Below are positions 22,806 to 34,915 of a stretch of DNA of 64,000 nucleotides, in pieces. Source of the DNA: Elgaria multicarinata webbii (taxonomy: Eukaryota > Chordata > Lepidosauria > Squamata > Anguidae); NCBI RefSeq assembly GCF_023053635.1, contig NC_086187.1, positions 28,620,501 to 28,684,500 of the forward strand, read 5' to 3'. Made by a program: the position numbers and the translations under genes. Numbering within the stretch: the stretch's first letter is position 1; every line of letters begins with the position of its first letter. Under the pieces are notes generated by a model. The model made no database searches and had not been told where the DNA came from. It worked only from the letters and a program-made list of their open reading frames with translations.

Positions 22806-23978
22806 AATAAATAAGGGTGCTGAACCTAGCCCCTAAGTAGGTTCAGCACCTTGGATCTCTCCTTTGAAGTTCTGACTAGTTCTGACTGAAACCTGAAATG
22901 GATCCACAGCTCCACTGAAATCTTCTGACATCGAATTCATGTCCTTGGCCATTTTGCCATTTGTAGCTGGCAGGGATGGCTCCCTTGGAATGCTTAGGAG
23001 CCCGTTGAGAGGTTTTATTAACCGAGGAACTGGGACAAGAGCCACAGAGATTTATCTCCATCACCATCTGAAAGGCTGCAAGGTGATCCTTCTAAAGAAG
23101 TAGAAAGGAAGGAGGGGAAGAACTGACTTCTTAAAATAATTCCAGGTCACTCGGTTTGATCATGGACTGCTCTGCTCACTGTTAAACAAATGGCTTCTCG
23201 TTACTGTGGAAATAACCCGTGGCAGATTTAATTTGCCGGAACTTTATGAGGGGTAGTGACAGCAGTGACGGGAGGTGGTCCCAAGTCCAGGGCCGTGGCG
23301 TCAACAGAATGGTGAAGAAATTGTGGGCCTTTTGTCCACAATTAGGTCATGATCCAGAGGAAGTTCAGCACTTTTAAGGCCCATTGATTTCAGTGAGAAC
23401 AAAGCATTTGGTTCAATCTCTTCCATTGAAGTAAAAAGAGCACAGAAGTGCAGATTTTTGGCCACATTGTGCCTTTGGTTTTAAGGGCATTAAATGCGCG
23501 TTTCTTGCACACGTCAAAACGCAGCGCACCCCCTTGCTTGCACTTTGTCTTAGCAGCCCTACAGTTTCCCAGCAATCACATTGGAATATTTTCCCCTTCC
23601 CTCCCCGGCTGTTGACGTATCCATTGCTATTGTGTGAAATGCAATTGCGTGAGAGTCATGGCTGGATATTGACCAGGGTCCAAAGAACAAAGCTGTGCAC
23701 CCTGTACGGAGGTGAAGAACAACTAAATGGTTCATGCATGTAGGGCGTGGGGTCCTGGGCTTGGGTCCACTTTTGCCTTCTTACTTTTTTTGCCTGTTTT
23801 GATTGTAACAAGGAGATGCTTGTTCCTATTAAGTGAAGCTCCTGTTTAAAGCTTGCCATTGTCTTCTGCCTCAGATGTGGTCAGACAAAACATACCCTGA
23901 ACGGGACCCCCCAGCCTGCTGCCATTCACCTGTGATGGACTACGAGTTGGCCATATTGATTAATTGGCCATATTGATG
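22806..23978. other. Unassigned sequence
   Basis: Apart from the shared phrase near 22870-22930, no recognisable feature. Confidence 0.4.
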
Positions 23979-24042
23979 CTTCTTCTTCTTCTTCTTCTTC
24001 TTCTTCTTCTTCTTCTTCTTCTTCTTCTTCTTCTTCTTCTTC
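23979..24042. repeat. (CTT)21 microsatellite, uninterrupted
   Basis: 64 bases of perfect CTT repeat, probably length-polymorphic. Confidence 0.97.
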
Positions 24043-24742
24043 ATGAGGGTATAAATGGTTTTTCTTGGAAACACCATAAGACGCAATTGGCTGTGTGCCT
24101 TCTACCTGGGTGTTTTCAAGGAATTGTATAATTTCTTGGTTTCACGACCTGCTTCTCAAGAACCGCTTCCTTTCACCAACACTGAGTTTCCAATATTGAC
24201 CAATATAAACAGAAGTTACTCAAGTGAGCAGGAAGTTGAATGGCTGTCTTCACTAATGGCTGTGTGTGAGTGTCTCCGTCTGTTTACACAAATGGCAGGC
24301 ACATTCTATAAAATGCCATAGTGTTGATTCATTTCCTCTTCTCTGAGCTGTAGGAGACTCAGGAAGACTTTGCAGAGTAAATTTCCTTGGGAAGAAGTAC
24401 TCATCAGAGATTCCCGGCAACTTCAGATTAATCTCGTCATCTGGAATTGGACTAGTCCTGCAGGCTTGCCTGGTTGGTTGGTTGGTTTGTGGTCAATATT
24501 TACATACACCCTGATTTTCGGCTGTTTATATTCAGCTAGCAATCTGGTTAGAAACCCTTCATAAAACACCAATATTTCCCCTCACCCCAAATCAATAAAA
24601 TCTCGCAGCGGGAACACGGATAAAGCTAGCATGCAAAAGCAGCATGAATAAATCAGTCAAAATTAGGGTGGCCATGTGTTCCACTGGTCCTCCAATTGAA
24701 GCCATCCTCTGGTTCAGGGATGGGCAATTTTGAGCCCTCCAG

Positions 24743-24747
<5 letters not shown>
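24043..24747. other. Unassigned sequence
   Basis: A hAT-like left end (GGGATGGGCAATTTTGAGCC) at 24718-24745 is cut off by the (TTTA)n tail that follows. Confidence 0.45.
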
Positions 24748-24773
<26 letters not shown>

Positions 24774-24835
24774 ATTGCATTTTTTTTAAACCGCCCAATA
24801 GCCGAAGCTCTCTGGGCGGTTCACAAAAATTGTTG
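24748..24835 (-). mobile_element. L2-like LINE tail
   Basis: (TTTA)n then AACCGCCCAATAGCCGAAGC and TCTGGGCGGTTCAC, the inverse of the 61.7-kb L2 terminus. Confidence 0.8.
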
Positions 24836-25094
24836 TTGTTATTGTTGTTATTGGACCATCTATGCGCATGGTGCTGTACAGGACAAAACAATAGAACAGC
24901 AACTCCTGCCGCAGAGGCGTACAATCCGATAAATCCACAATCGAACAAACAGGAAGGGCCTCTGTTGGAGAAGGCTGCTGGGGGTCGTGGGCCAAAATTA
25001 TCTAAAGGGACGCGAGTCGCCTCTCAGCCCTGCTCTAGTTGAAGGACTGTCCCGTCCAAACCCACTTGCGACAAAGAACCTTCTTTCTTTTTGT

Positions 25095-25216
25095 TAACTA
25101 AACTGCCCAGAGAACTTTGGCTATTGAGTGGTAACAATCAGAATGGAGAGGCGAGTAAGAAATAAAAAAATTATTATTATTATTATTATTATTGTTGTTG
25201 TTGTTGTTGTTGTTGA
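25095..25216 (+). mobile_element. L2-like LINE tail with microsatellite
   Basis: AACTGCCCAGAGAACTTTGG, GGAGAGGCGAGTAAGAAATA, then (TTA)n and (TTG)n. The same ending occurs at 51.98 and 57.94 kb. Confidence 0.8.
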
Positions 25217-25622
25217 TAAGTAAGAAGTGAAAGCGGCAAGGAGGGCCTTCCACAGGTAAGTACCACCTGGGCAATGGAGCGAGCAGGGCCCCCCCCCCCC
25301 GATCACCTGGTCACAATCTTTCCCGCAATGGTGAGATGTGTTGCGTCTCTATTTAAAGTCTAGTGGCTGTTTCCATATTTGCATCTCTTCATATAAATTA
25401 CTGAATCGTATTTTACTGCCATCACTCTTAGAGGCAGAGCAAGCAGGTGACTGAAACATAGAGCGGATTCACCGCCTCGCTGACATCGGAGCCACCATCC
25501 TCCACTCAATGTAGGGGGTCACCACTAAAAAGGCTCCATCTCTCCTGCCTGCTGTGCCTCTAAGGGTGATGATGGGGTGAAAAGAAGGGTCTTTGAAAGG
25601 CGTGCATCAAGCAGCCTTCGGG
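25217..25622. other. Unassigned sequence
   Basis: C-run at 25290-25300. Contains the GAGCGGATTCACCG/TGACATCGGAGCCACC phrase of the unclassified interspersed repeat noted at 19.9 kb. Confidence 0.4.
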
Positions 25623-25943
25623 GTTCATCAGACGAGCATTTTATCACAATGCGCACACGTCCTTTAGACGCCGACATCCACCTCCCACGCACCTCCCACT
25701 CCTTCCACTCATTCTTCCATCACAAAATAGACCCCTTTTAATCCAACTTTTTTTAAAAAAAGGAATATGCCGTGATCGCCGGCTATGTGCAGGAAAAGTG
25801 GAGCAATAAAAATGGCCCCTGAATGGGCCATGTGGTCTTTGTTTACTTCCTCTTTCCCTGCTGGGCAGAAAGAGAAAGTAATGAGGGACAGAGGCGGAGA
25901 AGTGACGGTAAGGAAACGTGATCCCCCCCCCCCAGTGATGATG
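25623..25943 (+). repeat. Unclassified interspersed repeat, copy 1
   Basis: Begins GTTCATCAGACGAGC and ends GTGATGATGCTC. It matches, in opposite orientation, the segment at 35902-36245 at several conserved blocks: both ends, TGTGCAGGAAAAGTGG, TTTGTTTACTTCCTCTTTC and AAAGTAATGAGGGACA. Near-terminal GAGCAT...ATCAC inverted sequences suggest a non-autonomous DNA transposon. There is no coding capacity. Confidence 0.65.
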
Positions 25944-27011
25944 CTCTTCCACAACCCCCTGCCCTCCAGAAGAGTTGAGAGGCAACGGCAATGAATCCCA
26001 GCCAACATCAGTCCCATTGGCCGGGAATGTTGGGAGGGGGCCGTGTGGAGGAAGCCTGCCTTCAGCTAACATTTTTGGAGGGGGCCGTGTGGAGGAAGCC
26101 TGCCTTCAGCTATTCTGGCCATAGGCTGAGAGGAGCTTTAAAGGTGTCCCCATTTCCCAGGAAGAGTTCCAGTGGTCTGGGTCTGGCCCCTGGCAAGTAG
26201 CTCTCTCAAGTTTTTATTTGGGGTGGGGTGGGGCAGAGGGTGATAATTTACTCAGTATGAGTTTCTAGAGGCACCAGGTTTGGGTAGGCTGAGCAAGGGT
26301 GTTTCCTGGGGAGGGGGGGCTTGCCCCCCCATGCCCCTTTGTTCCACATCAATGACCAAGCCATTTGCAATGCCTAAACGGAAAGAGACTTCCTCATTTT
26401 GCATAATACAACAGAGTGACTCTTCAGTTTCATGTAAATGCAAATTGTCCCAGGACTTGGCGGTATATGTTCAGCAGCTGCTGTGACTAAGCAACAGCAG
26501 GGCATGTGAAGTGAACTGTGGCGCATAGGAAAACGAAAGTCTACACACAGGGAGGGGCAACCCTCTTTTCCCCTCCCTCCCAGTAACTTTCTATTTCCCC
26601 ACCCCACCTCTAATGGTGCAGCTGTAGACTAGAGTCCAAAATTGTGCTCCGGGGTTTGCATGAACCCAACTGGCAGGTCTGCTCTTTTCCTGGAGATCTC
26701 ACTGGCCTTGAGCAGACGCTGCTGCCTTATGACAGGAGAAAACAGACGGTTCGATCTTTGCAACATCAGGAATCAAACCAACACTTTTCCCCTCCCGCTG
26801 CCCCCCCCCCTTTTTACTGGGCTTGCTTTTTGGTCAGTGCAGCACGTGAACAGCAGAGGAGGGAAGCCCTTCCGTTTTACGAGACGGTTTGCCCACTGTT
26901 TTCTGATGCTAGCGAATCCCCTGGAAAAGTCTCAAGTTTAATGCATTTGCAGCAATGGCAGGTGTGATCGAGCAGGAATGTTCCGGACCTTCTCTCTCCA
27001 TTAAACCATGA
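25944..27011. other. Unassigned sequence with a 44-base tandem duplication
   Basis: The unit GGAGGGGGCCGTGTGGAGGA...CAGCTA occurs at 26033-26068 and again at 26077-26112 with no internal change. The rest is unassigned. Confidence 0.6.
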
Positions 27012-27296
27012 GTTGTTGTGTTGTGTGAACTCAGCCATGCTAACAAACCATGGTTTGTTAACCACAAATGACTCCGTTTACAACCCAACAACAACAAACT
27101 ATAGATTCTCTTCATGGGTTGTTCGTGGTTAACAACCATGGTAAGTTAGAGCAGTTGAGTTCACACAACACAACACACAATGGTTCAACAACAACCCAGA
27201 GTTTAACAACAACTCACCCCTCAACAACAACCCACCCACACTCAACCCGTACACCACCTTGAGTATGGATTGCCGTGTTGTGTGAACGCAGCCATT
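27012..27296. mobile_element. MITE-like element with GTTGTGTGAAC inverted ends
   Basis: GTTGTGTTGTGTGAACTCAG at 27015-27034 is inverted at 27153-27175, and a third copy of the end (GTTGTGTGAACGCAGCC) lies at 27278-27294. The interior has CAACAA runs and AACCATGGTT palindromes. It may be two partial elements side by side. Confidence 0.6.
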
Positions 27297-29729
27297 GCCC
27301 TGGCTCTTCGGTCTTCTACGCACATGCCTCTGGCCCGCTTGGAGAAACAGACCACTTTAGAACCAGACTACATCGCGCCTGAGCCTTGCAGAGGCCAGAT
27401 ATTCTGCAGGGGAACAACTCACCCTCAGCTCCCTTCAACTTCTGAGAAACAAGAAATTGCTGCTTCAAAAAAAAAAAGGAAGAAAGAAAAGCACTGGATC
27501 AATTGGGAGAAAAGGGCTTCACTTCAGCTGAGTCTAAGCAGCGTGAGGAAGGGGGGCATCTCAGGGGTGGATGCATCAATGCACAGTTGGGGGCAGATGC
27601 TTTTAACGGCCACACTGACATATTCGATTGCTACAAGAGGGGCGAAAACCAGAATGAACGGGATGCGAGTGAATTGTTTGAGAGGATTAAATAATTGCTG
27701 ATGGGTATTGATGGTGAGATACGGTCAGCCGTGTGCTGCCTTACAGGATGCATCTCTCTCTGCATCTCTCTCTCTCTCTTTAACTAGCGATTAAAAAAAA
27801 ATGGCCTCATCGCTCACTGGAACTCTAGCCTCACTTCTGGTAAATGACCTCAGTCATAACAGGATTACTAAGACCACAGGTCTTCACAACTGAAGGAAAC
27901 TCATTCTTGCATTGTGGTTCCTGCAAGGGATGTGAAACAACAGTTAGGGTTTGATTTAGGATACAGGTGGGCAACTCATGGCCCAGAGGGATTCACCCAT
28001 CCACCCACCCTTTGCCACCTCCCCATGACTAGGTTTGATGATGTCTTTCTTTCCTCCTTTTCTGGCAAAGATCCTGTGCCTTTAACAGATGTAGCAGAAG
28101 TTCAACAGATGAAGCTATCTCCATCAGTGTGTCTCCATGCCAAGAAGAGTTTTCTCTGTTGAAATCCTGCGTCCTACACAACCATTAGAGACGGTGGAGC
28201 CCTATCAGGGAGGGAGGGAGAAGGTACGTAGCAAGTGTGCCAGATGTTACCTACAGAGAAGATAAAGATGGCGCAAGACTTCATAACTGCCTAAAGTCCA
28301 TTATAGAGATTGTACAATTGTTTTATGTCTGCTTTACATGTGACATTGTCAGGAAACGCTTCCTAATAGGAGCTCATTGTCCGCCCCTGCTGGATCACTG
28401 GTCCCCTTCCTTCCTCGCAACACGACTCAAGTCCATGCCTTTGGCCAAATGGAACTGCAACCAAAGTAGCGCCAAAGACACCACACCGACCAGGACTGCA
28501 TGATGAAGAGAAGATGGAAGACTTGCAGCTGGGTTGGGGCAGAAATAAACACCCGCTTTTCCAAAACTCCCAGTTTCAACCTGTAAATTGGAAGGAGAAA
28601 ATGTTTGATGCAGTTCTAGCAATACTGCGTTGTGCCAATGGCAAAACCTTTCCCGTGAACGCCCAGCGCCGCGTCGGAGATGTAAAAAGGCCAGCCAATT
28701 AACGGAAGGCCGAAGGACACCCGCCGTGGCCCGTCGCATCTTCTCCCGAAGCTCTTAAAGTTCAGATTTAGCTGACGCGGCTCTGCGTGAGCTGATGGGG
28801 CAGCAGCGGCTTCTGGCTGGACAAAGTTGATCTATATAGCGGGCAAGTGCACGGTGTTGCAATTAGGCTAATATGCTGAACGCGGAGGAAGAGGGCACGG
28901 CCGTTAAGTATACTCCCAGGGGAGGAGGTGGCCTCTTTATCACCGAGATCAGGATATTTATGAGCCTTTCTTGGCCTCTTATGAAGTTCTTGTGTTGCAG
29001 GTGGGCTTGGGAGGGGCGGCTTGGCTGTGTCACAGGGGGTGGGGGGTGGTCAGCCATGTGCAAGGTCAGGCTTATGAGGCAGCCTCCTCTGTGGTATTGC
29101 CACAGGCCGTGGGGCGAGTGCCACCTCAGGTGGCAAGTGGGATGGCAAAATGTCTTGTCGGGCTTTGTGGCTAATGTTCAGAAAGCAGCACTGTTTCTAA
29201 CCATATCTTGTTCTGTCTGGAAGCCTCTGGGCAGATTACTTGGGTGGGCGCTTATGAATTGCCTCCTGACAAAAAGGAGGAAATTCACCAGCAGCAAAGA
29301 GGACACTGATTTGCATCAAATCGATGCAAATTTAGAAAAGGAGGAGGATACATTTCACCATATCGAGAACGACCATGAACAGGTGACCCGTGCGCCCTGC
29401 CTGTTCAGGTACTAACTACGTGTTGTTGTGGTGTTTCGTTTTTCTTTCTTTAACTCAGATTTGGAGGGAACATCCCTTCCAACAGAGGACAGTCCTCTGG
29501 CAAACCTTCAAAGAGAGGACTGTAAAAGAAGACACCTGGCCACCCTACAGGTGACCTGTTCAGAAAATAGGCACCACTTTAAAGTTGGAGCTGTCGGCTG
29601 GTGAAAGCAATCATTAATCAACTGCGTTTTAACTAATGGGCTCAATTGCAGAAATGTGCATATGACTGAAACAAAGCATACTTTGTCCTTAGATGAAGGA
29701 TGCATTTGTCACAGCAGGCCACCCTCTCA
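27297..29729. other. Long unassigned stretch
   Basis: No LINE or SINE recognised. A 180-codon open frame (28873-29415, plus) contains a charged tail but no domain that I recognise and no other coding sign; I do not call it a gene. AT-rich block 28690-28880 is discussed as a possible conserved non-coding element. Confidence 0.4.
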
Positions 29730-29734
29730 GGAAT

Positions 29735-29872
29735 GTGGGAAGCTGCCTTAAACCAAGTCAGACCCTTGGTACATCTAGCCCAGTGTTGTCAACACTGACT
29801 GGCAGCCGAGACTCTCCAGAGGGATCTTTCAGAGGTGCTGGGGTTGGACCTGGGCCCATCCGCGTGGCAACT
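29735..29872 (-). mobile_element. tRNA-derived SINE
   Basis: GGGAAGCTGCCTTAAACCAA, CCAGTGTTGTCAACACTGAC and TCTTTCAGAGGTGCTGGGG in inverse orientation; the head is cut short by the CR1 fragment. Confidence 0.8.
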
Positions 29873-29877
29873 CTACA

Positions 29878-29998
29878 GTGTTGTCCTGCTTGTTCATCCC
29901 AGGCCAAAGGCTGGTTGGCCACTGTGTGAACAGAGTGCTGGACTAGATGGCCCCTTGGTCTGATCCAGCATCAGGGCACTTCTGATGTCCTTATGTTA
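29878..29998 (+). mobile_element. CR1 LINE 3' fragment
   Basis: GTTGTCCTGCTTGTTCATCC, TGTGTGAACAGAGTGCTGGA and a CTTCTGATGTCCTTATG tail, directly abutting the SINE. Confidence 0.85.
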
Positions 29999-30479
29999 CT
30001 ACTTGCTGGGCATGTCTTTATTTGTTTGCATCTGGCTTTCAAGATTTTATAGTTGCTTATTGCTTTCATAAACTGCCTGGAATGACACCGCTGTGCTACC
30101 TGGGAACGATGGGAGTTGAAGTCCAACTCATCTGGAATGCACATCTGGAATGCATGCTGTTATGGAATCTTCATTCAATGTTTAAAACAGCCAAGGCTGG
30201 AGGAACTTCTGGAAATTACACCCACAGTTGGCCGGGCATGATTTGTGCAACCGACCTCCTTCATGGAAAATTATAAGACTGAGAAAATGCAGGGTGTTTT
30301 CTTTGGAAGCGTACATTTGTCTCCCTCATGAAGAATCATGTTTGCACATTGCAAAGAATGTCTCCTCACATATTTGCCTCCCCAGACATTGAGAAAAACA
30401 CCGTAGGCCTTTGTGCAGATATGCCCTCCACCACAAATGAGGCAAGGCGGGGGGGGGGACTACAAGGGGGGGGGGCTTT
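29999..30479. other. Unassigned sequence
   Basis: Short hAT-like relics near 30105-30150 (GATGGGAGTTGAAGTCCAAC). Nothing else recognised. Confidence 0.4.
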
Positions 30480-30634
30480 TCGGTGACCCCATTTGTGGAA
30501 CATGCCCGCAAGAGAGGTCCACCCGGCGCCTACATGGTGGTCTTTCTGGCACCAGGAAAAGTCCTTTTTATTCTCCCTCCCAGGCACTTTGAGGGGTTTT
30601 AGGATTCTATTCTGCTGCTAGTTTTAATTTGGAT

Positions 30635-30673
<39 letters not shown>

Positions 30674-30850
30674 TCATATTTATACCCCACTCCTTTATGA
30701 TGTTGCAATTATATTTTTGTTGCTGCTTTTGTTTCGCTACTTTTCTGCATTGTTTTCCCTTGTTTTGTATTAATGTTTGCACTCTGATTTTCAGAGAACT
30801 TTAGTTATGGGGTGGTTTAAAAGTACAGTAAATAAAAATCAATAAAGGCC
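30480..30850 (+). mobile_element. L2-like LINE 3' end
   Basis: CATTTGTGGAACATGCCCGC and GAGGTCCACCCGGCGCCTAC match the RT C-terminus seen at 61.45 kb. (TTTA)n at 30632-30675, then an AATAAAAATCAATAAA end. Confidence 0.75.
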
Positions 30851-33299
30851 ACCCTTTGTCCACTGCGATTTGCTCCCAGCCTTGGGTCATTTCCCTTCCC
30901 CCCACCTACCCACCCATTCCACTTCAAGAGATGGGCGGCTCAAAAGCGTCCATACTTTAGGGATCGCCTCCCTGTTTATGCCATTCCTGATCTTTGTGGT
31001 CTTCAGAGGGGCACTGCGCCTGGGGGCGCTGCGCGATCCTGACTGAGATTCACCTCAGGAATACTTGCAGTAGAGTGTTTGAGATTGCAGCACCCCACTC
31101 ATCCCCAACTGTCACCAGACAGGCCCCCCATATCCTGACATTTAGACGTCTCTCCTTAAAAACCATCTCTTCACACAGGCCTTCCCTGAACTATGGTCTG
31201 TAGCACAGGCCTGGTTCACATGACATCCACCAGGCCCACGGTGGCTTGTTTCACCCCTGATGAGCTGCAGCGCGTACCCAGGGCGCCATTTTGAACCTGC
31301 AACCCCCCGTTGCTAAGTCATGCGAACCTGGTCACCGTGGCTTATTTGAGGGTTGGCAAAAGAGGCGTCTTTTAACTGGGCCTTTCCGCCGGCTGAAGAA
31401 ATCCTTGTCGACTAATTGCATGAATTTTAGTTGCTTGCTTGCTTGCATTAAACTTTGCCTCTGTTTGCCTGGGTAAATAGCAAACCGTTCTCAAGCAAAA
31501 GCTGCCTCTGTTTTCGTCAGGAGCAACTTTGGAGTGGATCAGAAGTTTTTGTTTAATGCACACATCTAATTGATTAATCAGCTCAAACACTGCTCCGCAG
31601 CCCAGCCTCTGGCTTTGGCACAGCAAATAAGGTTGGACTAGCACAAAACTTTCGCACAGGAAAACATCAAAGGTAGGATTGAAATCCCATCCACTCAGCT
31701 TCTGGCAGCTGCACAGAGTCCAGTTCCTAGGAACTGTTACACAAGCAAAATCTGGAGGGCATGTTCTGTCTCTGCTATAATCATTGCTGATGGAGGAATG
31801 ACATGTTTACTCGGTGTAAATGCTGGCTGCGATCTCGTTCCTCTTGGTGTGACTTATGCCGTGGCAGCTAGGAATGATTGAGTCCAACTTATCTGGAAAC
31901 CACCGGGCTGGGACACACTGGTACAGCTGGGTCATTTTAGACCCTGGGGTTAATGGCCTTAAAGGGGGGATTTGAGATGGCCGTGTGCATTACTTCAGTT
32001 GTGAAGAACACAATGGATATCTCTCTTTTTCCATCCCACCCCTCCAGCCAGAGGAAGCTAGTGGCTCTGATATCAGAGGGGCAGGGAATCGCCACGGGTT
32101 TCAATCAGAACTCTAAAGAAGCTATCCAAGGGGCAGATTCCGCACCCCATTGACATTGGGGTCACCAGCCTCCATGGCCTCCAGCCCCCATTCTGTGCTT
32201 TAAATCTAATTCTATATTCTTGACACTTTGGAAGGAGGAGGAGGAGGAGGAGGAGGAGGAGGAGGAGGAAAGTGATTTGCCAACCTTGACATTAAAACAT
32301 ATACTCTGCGCAAGTGCAGTTTTGCTTTTTAAACTCTCTTAACCCGTAGCACCGTCATAACTACAGGAATAAGGCGGAGTTTGCTTCTGCACCTCCTGCT
32401 GCTCTGGGGGCCATTTGGGGGGCCCTCTGGCTGGACCTTGGCCCCATGGTCCAGCCTGAGTGGCGCCCCCGTTCGGGAACACTGCCACGGGGGGTTCCTG
32501 TCCCCAGTGAGCCCCTTGCCTCTGAAATGTTCCCACATGGGCTGTGGATTGGGTTAGGCTAGTGCAGCGTTCAGAGCCAGCGGGCGACGAGGCTGGCAAG
32601 CCAAGCGAACTGCTGGCAGCACATGGGGACGTGGAAAGGAAAATGCCCTGAAGGGCACGTTCCGCTTGCCAGTTCCTTCGGTCTCCATTGTTGTGGGATG
32701 AAGTGCAGGAAGCCAGCAAATCATTCCTTTTATTCTCAAATCCCGTCCATCTTCTGAGCTCAGGGACAGAAAACGTGGCGTTCTTTCTCTCGTCACCACG
32801 GCCCTACGAGGGAGGGGAGGGGGAGGCCTGCATGGAGACTGGCCCAGACTCAGTAGCCCTCCACTCCCATCCACCGATGGGGGTCTGAGCTGGTGGGAAA
32901 TGACCAGGAATGCGATCTTGGGGTCATGGTGGAGAGCTCAATGGGAACACCCACCCGCTGGAAGCGGCAAAGCTCCATTGGAGTGCCCGTCGTGAGCTGT
33001 GACGGTACCCAGGAAAGCTTGGGGAGCTGAAGGCCATGCAGCCAGAGGGAAGACAGACTCGTGCTGTGCTTGATCAAGCAGAGGTGAGACTCATTGTTGC
33101 ACCTCTGCTCTCCGGAGGTGAGGGGGGCAAGGAGAGGGCTCTTTTCCGCCACCCCTTGCTTATTCCCAGTGTCGTCCAGCGGAGCTCTTCCACGTGGTTT
33201 GTGGCCTGCTCCAATCCGGGCCAAGGAGAGAGGTGGTGGTGGTAGGAGCCCCTGGTGGCATGCTGTGACCAGTTTGTGAGGCTCTTCGAAGAGAAGAGG
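30851..33299. other. Long unassigned stretch with relics
   Basis: (GGA)n at 32231-32270, a possible MITE at about 31205-31360 (GGTTCACATGACATCCACCA), and a hAT-like relic at 31865-31925. 32890-32965 resembles a LINE fragment. No gene recognised. Confidence 0.4.
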
Positions 33300-34915
33300 C
33301 GCTTGTACCCGTCACGACTTGGACGCCACAGTTAATGGACTCCCATCCATGACCTAGTTTTATTGGATGACTTTCAGTTGCTGACGATGCAGGTGCTTGG
33401 TCGAGTCTGGTTGACTAACTGCGTGCTTGACCCTTATCCTTCATGGCTTATTACCTCTAACAGAGAGGCGTTGTCCAGCTGGGTCCAGGAGGCCGTAAAT
33501 TCCTCCTTGACGGAGGGGCTGGTAACGACCTCTTTAACGGAGATGGTATTTAGGCCACTCCTGGAATGCCTAATGCAGAAGATGTTAACAACTAGAGGCC
33601 GGTTGCCAGCATCTCCTTCCTGGGCAAGGTGCCTGAGTGTGCGGTCGCTGGCCAACTCCAGACACTCCTGAATGAAACTGATTCTCTGGATCCATTCAAT
33701 TGGGCCTCGGGCCTGATTCTGGAATGGAAACTGCCTTGTTTGCCTTGTGAGATGACCATTGCCAAGAGAGGGACAGCAGGAGTACAATCCTGTTGGTCGT
33801 CCTGGACCTCTTGAAGGCTCTTGATACCTCCGGCGTTGGTATCCTTTGGAATAAGCTGTCTGGATTGGGAGTTGGGAGTTGTAGGTCTTGTGTTTCAGTG
33901 ATTCCACTCCTGCTTGGATGCCCAGGTGGTGCTGGGGGATTCTCCCCCCCCCCCTATTCCTTGGCAGTTATGCTGTGAGGTTCCACATACTGTTCAACGT
34001 CTACATGAAACCACTGGGGGAGTTTAACTGGAAATGGGGACGGAGATGTCGTGCAAATGAACCGCCACCACCCCTCTCTCTACTTTTCATCAAATCCAGG
34101 TGAAGCAGTGGATGTTCTGAATCAGTAACTGGGTGCAGTCAACTGAGACTCAAGTCAGATAAGATGGAGGTACTGTTCATGAGTGGTTCATCTGCCCAGC
34201 TAAGTGGTGTCCTCACCCTGTTCCAGAAGTGGTGGACAACTTATGGCCCTCCAGATGTTTTCCCCTTGCATCACCCATCACCATTGGATGAGCTGGCTCA
34301 GCCTGAGAGGAGGCCCAAAACATCTGGAGGGCCACAAATTGGCCACCCCTGCTCTGAAGGATCAGGTTCGCAGTTTGGGGACGTCCTTGAATCCAGCACT
34401 GTTACTAGAGTCGCAAGTGGACCTGGTGGCATGCAGCACCTTTTTTCAGTTGAAGCAGGTATACCAACTATGACCCTGTCTGGACAGAGACAGCCTAGCA
34501 ACAGATACCCACGCTCTGATAACCTGTCATCTGGATTACTGCAAATGTGTTATTTGCGGAGCGCCTTTGAAGGCTGCCTGCAAACTTCAGCTGACTGAAA
34601 ACAGGGCAGCAAGACCATTAACGGGGCCTGGCCCATGTGACCGGACCATGCCACTGCATTCCAGGCCCAGTTCAAAGCGTTGGTTTTAACCTCCGACGCC
34701 AATTGCAGCTCACCTGGGGTCCGACAGCCACACCGCTGCCCCTTTCCCCTCGACCACCACCCTTAGGCGGTGTCCCGTCTTTTGTGCAGTTCCCCACCAC
34801 CACTCTGAACAGTTGAAATTCCTCTCCTAAAACTTAGTGACTGGGCAACAAAACATGCAGGCTTCCGCCCCGCCAACCTCTGGAATGCAAGCCCACTGCG
34901 GGAGACAGATGCTGG
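33300..34915 (+). mobile_element. Degraded L2-like LINE, RT domain
   Basis: Separate frames read WLITSNREALSSWVQEAVNS, SLTEGLVTTSLTEMVFRPLL, a TDSLDPFNWASGLI segment, LKDQVRSLGTSLNPALLLES and CHLDYCKCV-like remnants, in the order found in L2 reverse transcriptase. Many frame breaks mark it as old. It is interrupted by a MITE at 34226-34357. A further weak fragment lies at 35155-35225. Confidence 0.82.
34226..34357. mobile_element. hAT-like MITE nested in L2
   Basis: Left end AGTGGTGGACAACTTATGGC with CCTCCAGATGTTTT; right end AAAACATCTGGAGGGCCACA, then TTGGCCACCCCTG. About 132 bp, interrupting the L2 reading. Confidence 0.75.

Noticed and set aside
28873-29415. 180-codon frame with a charged C-terminus as a gene
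   Set aside because: No recognisable domain, no promoter or splice context, and an opposing frame; not enough support.
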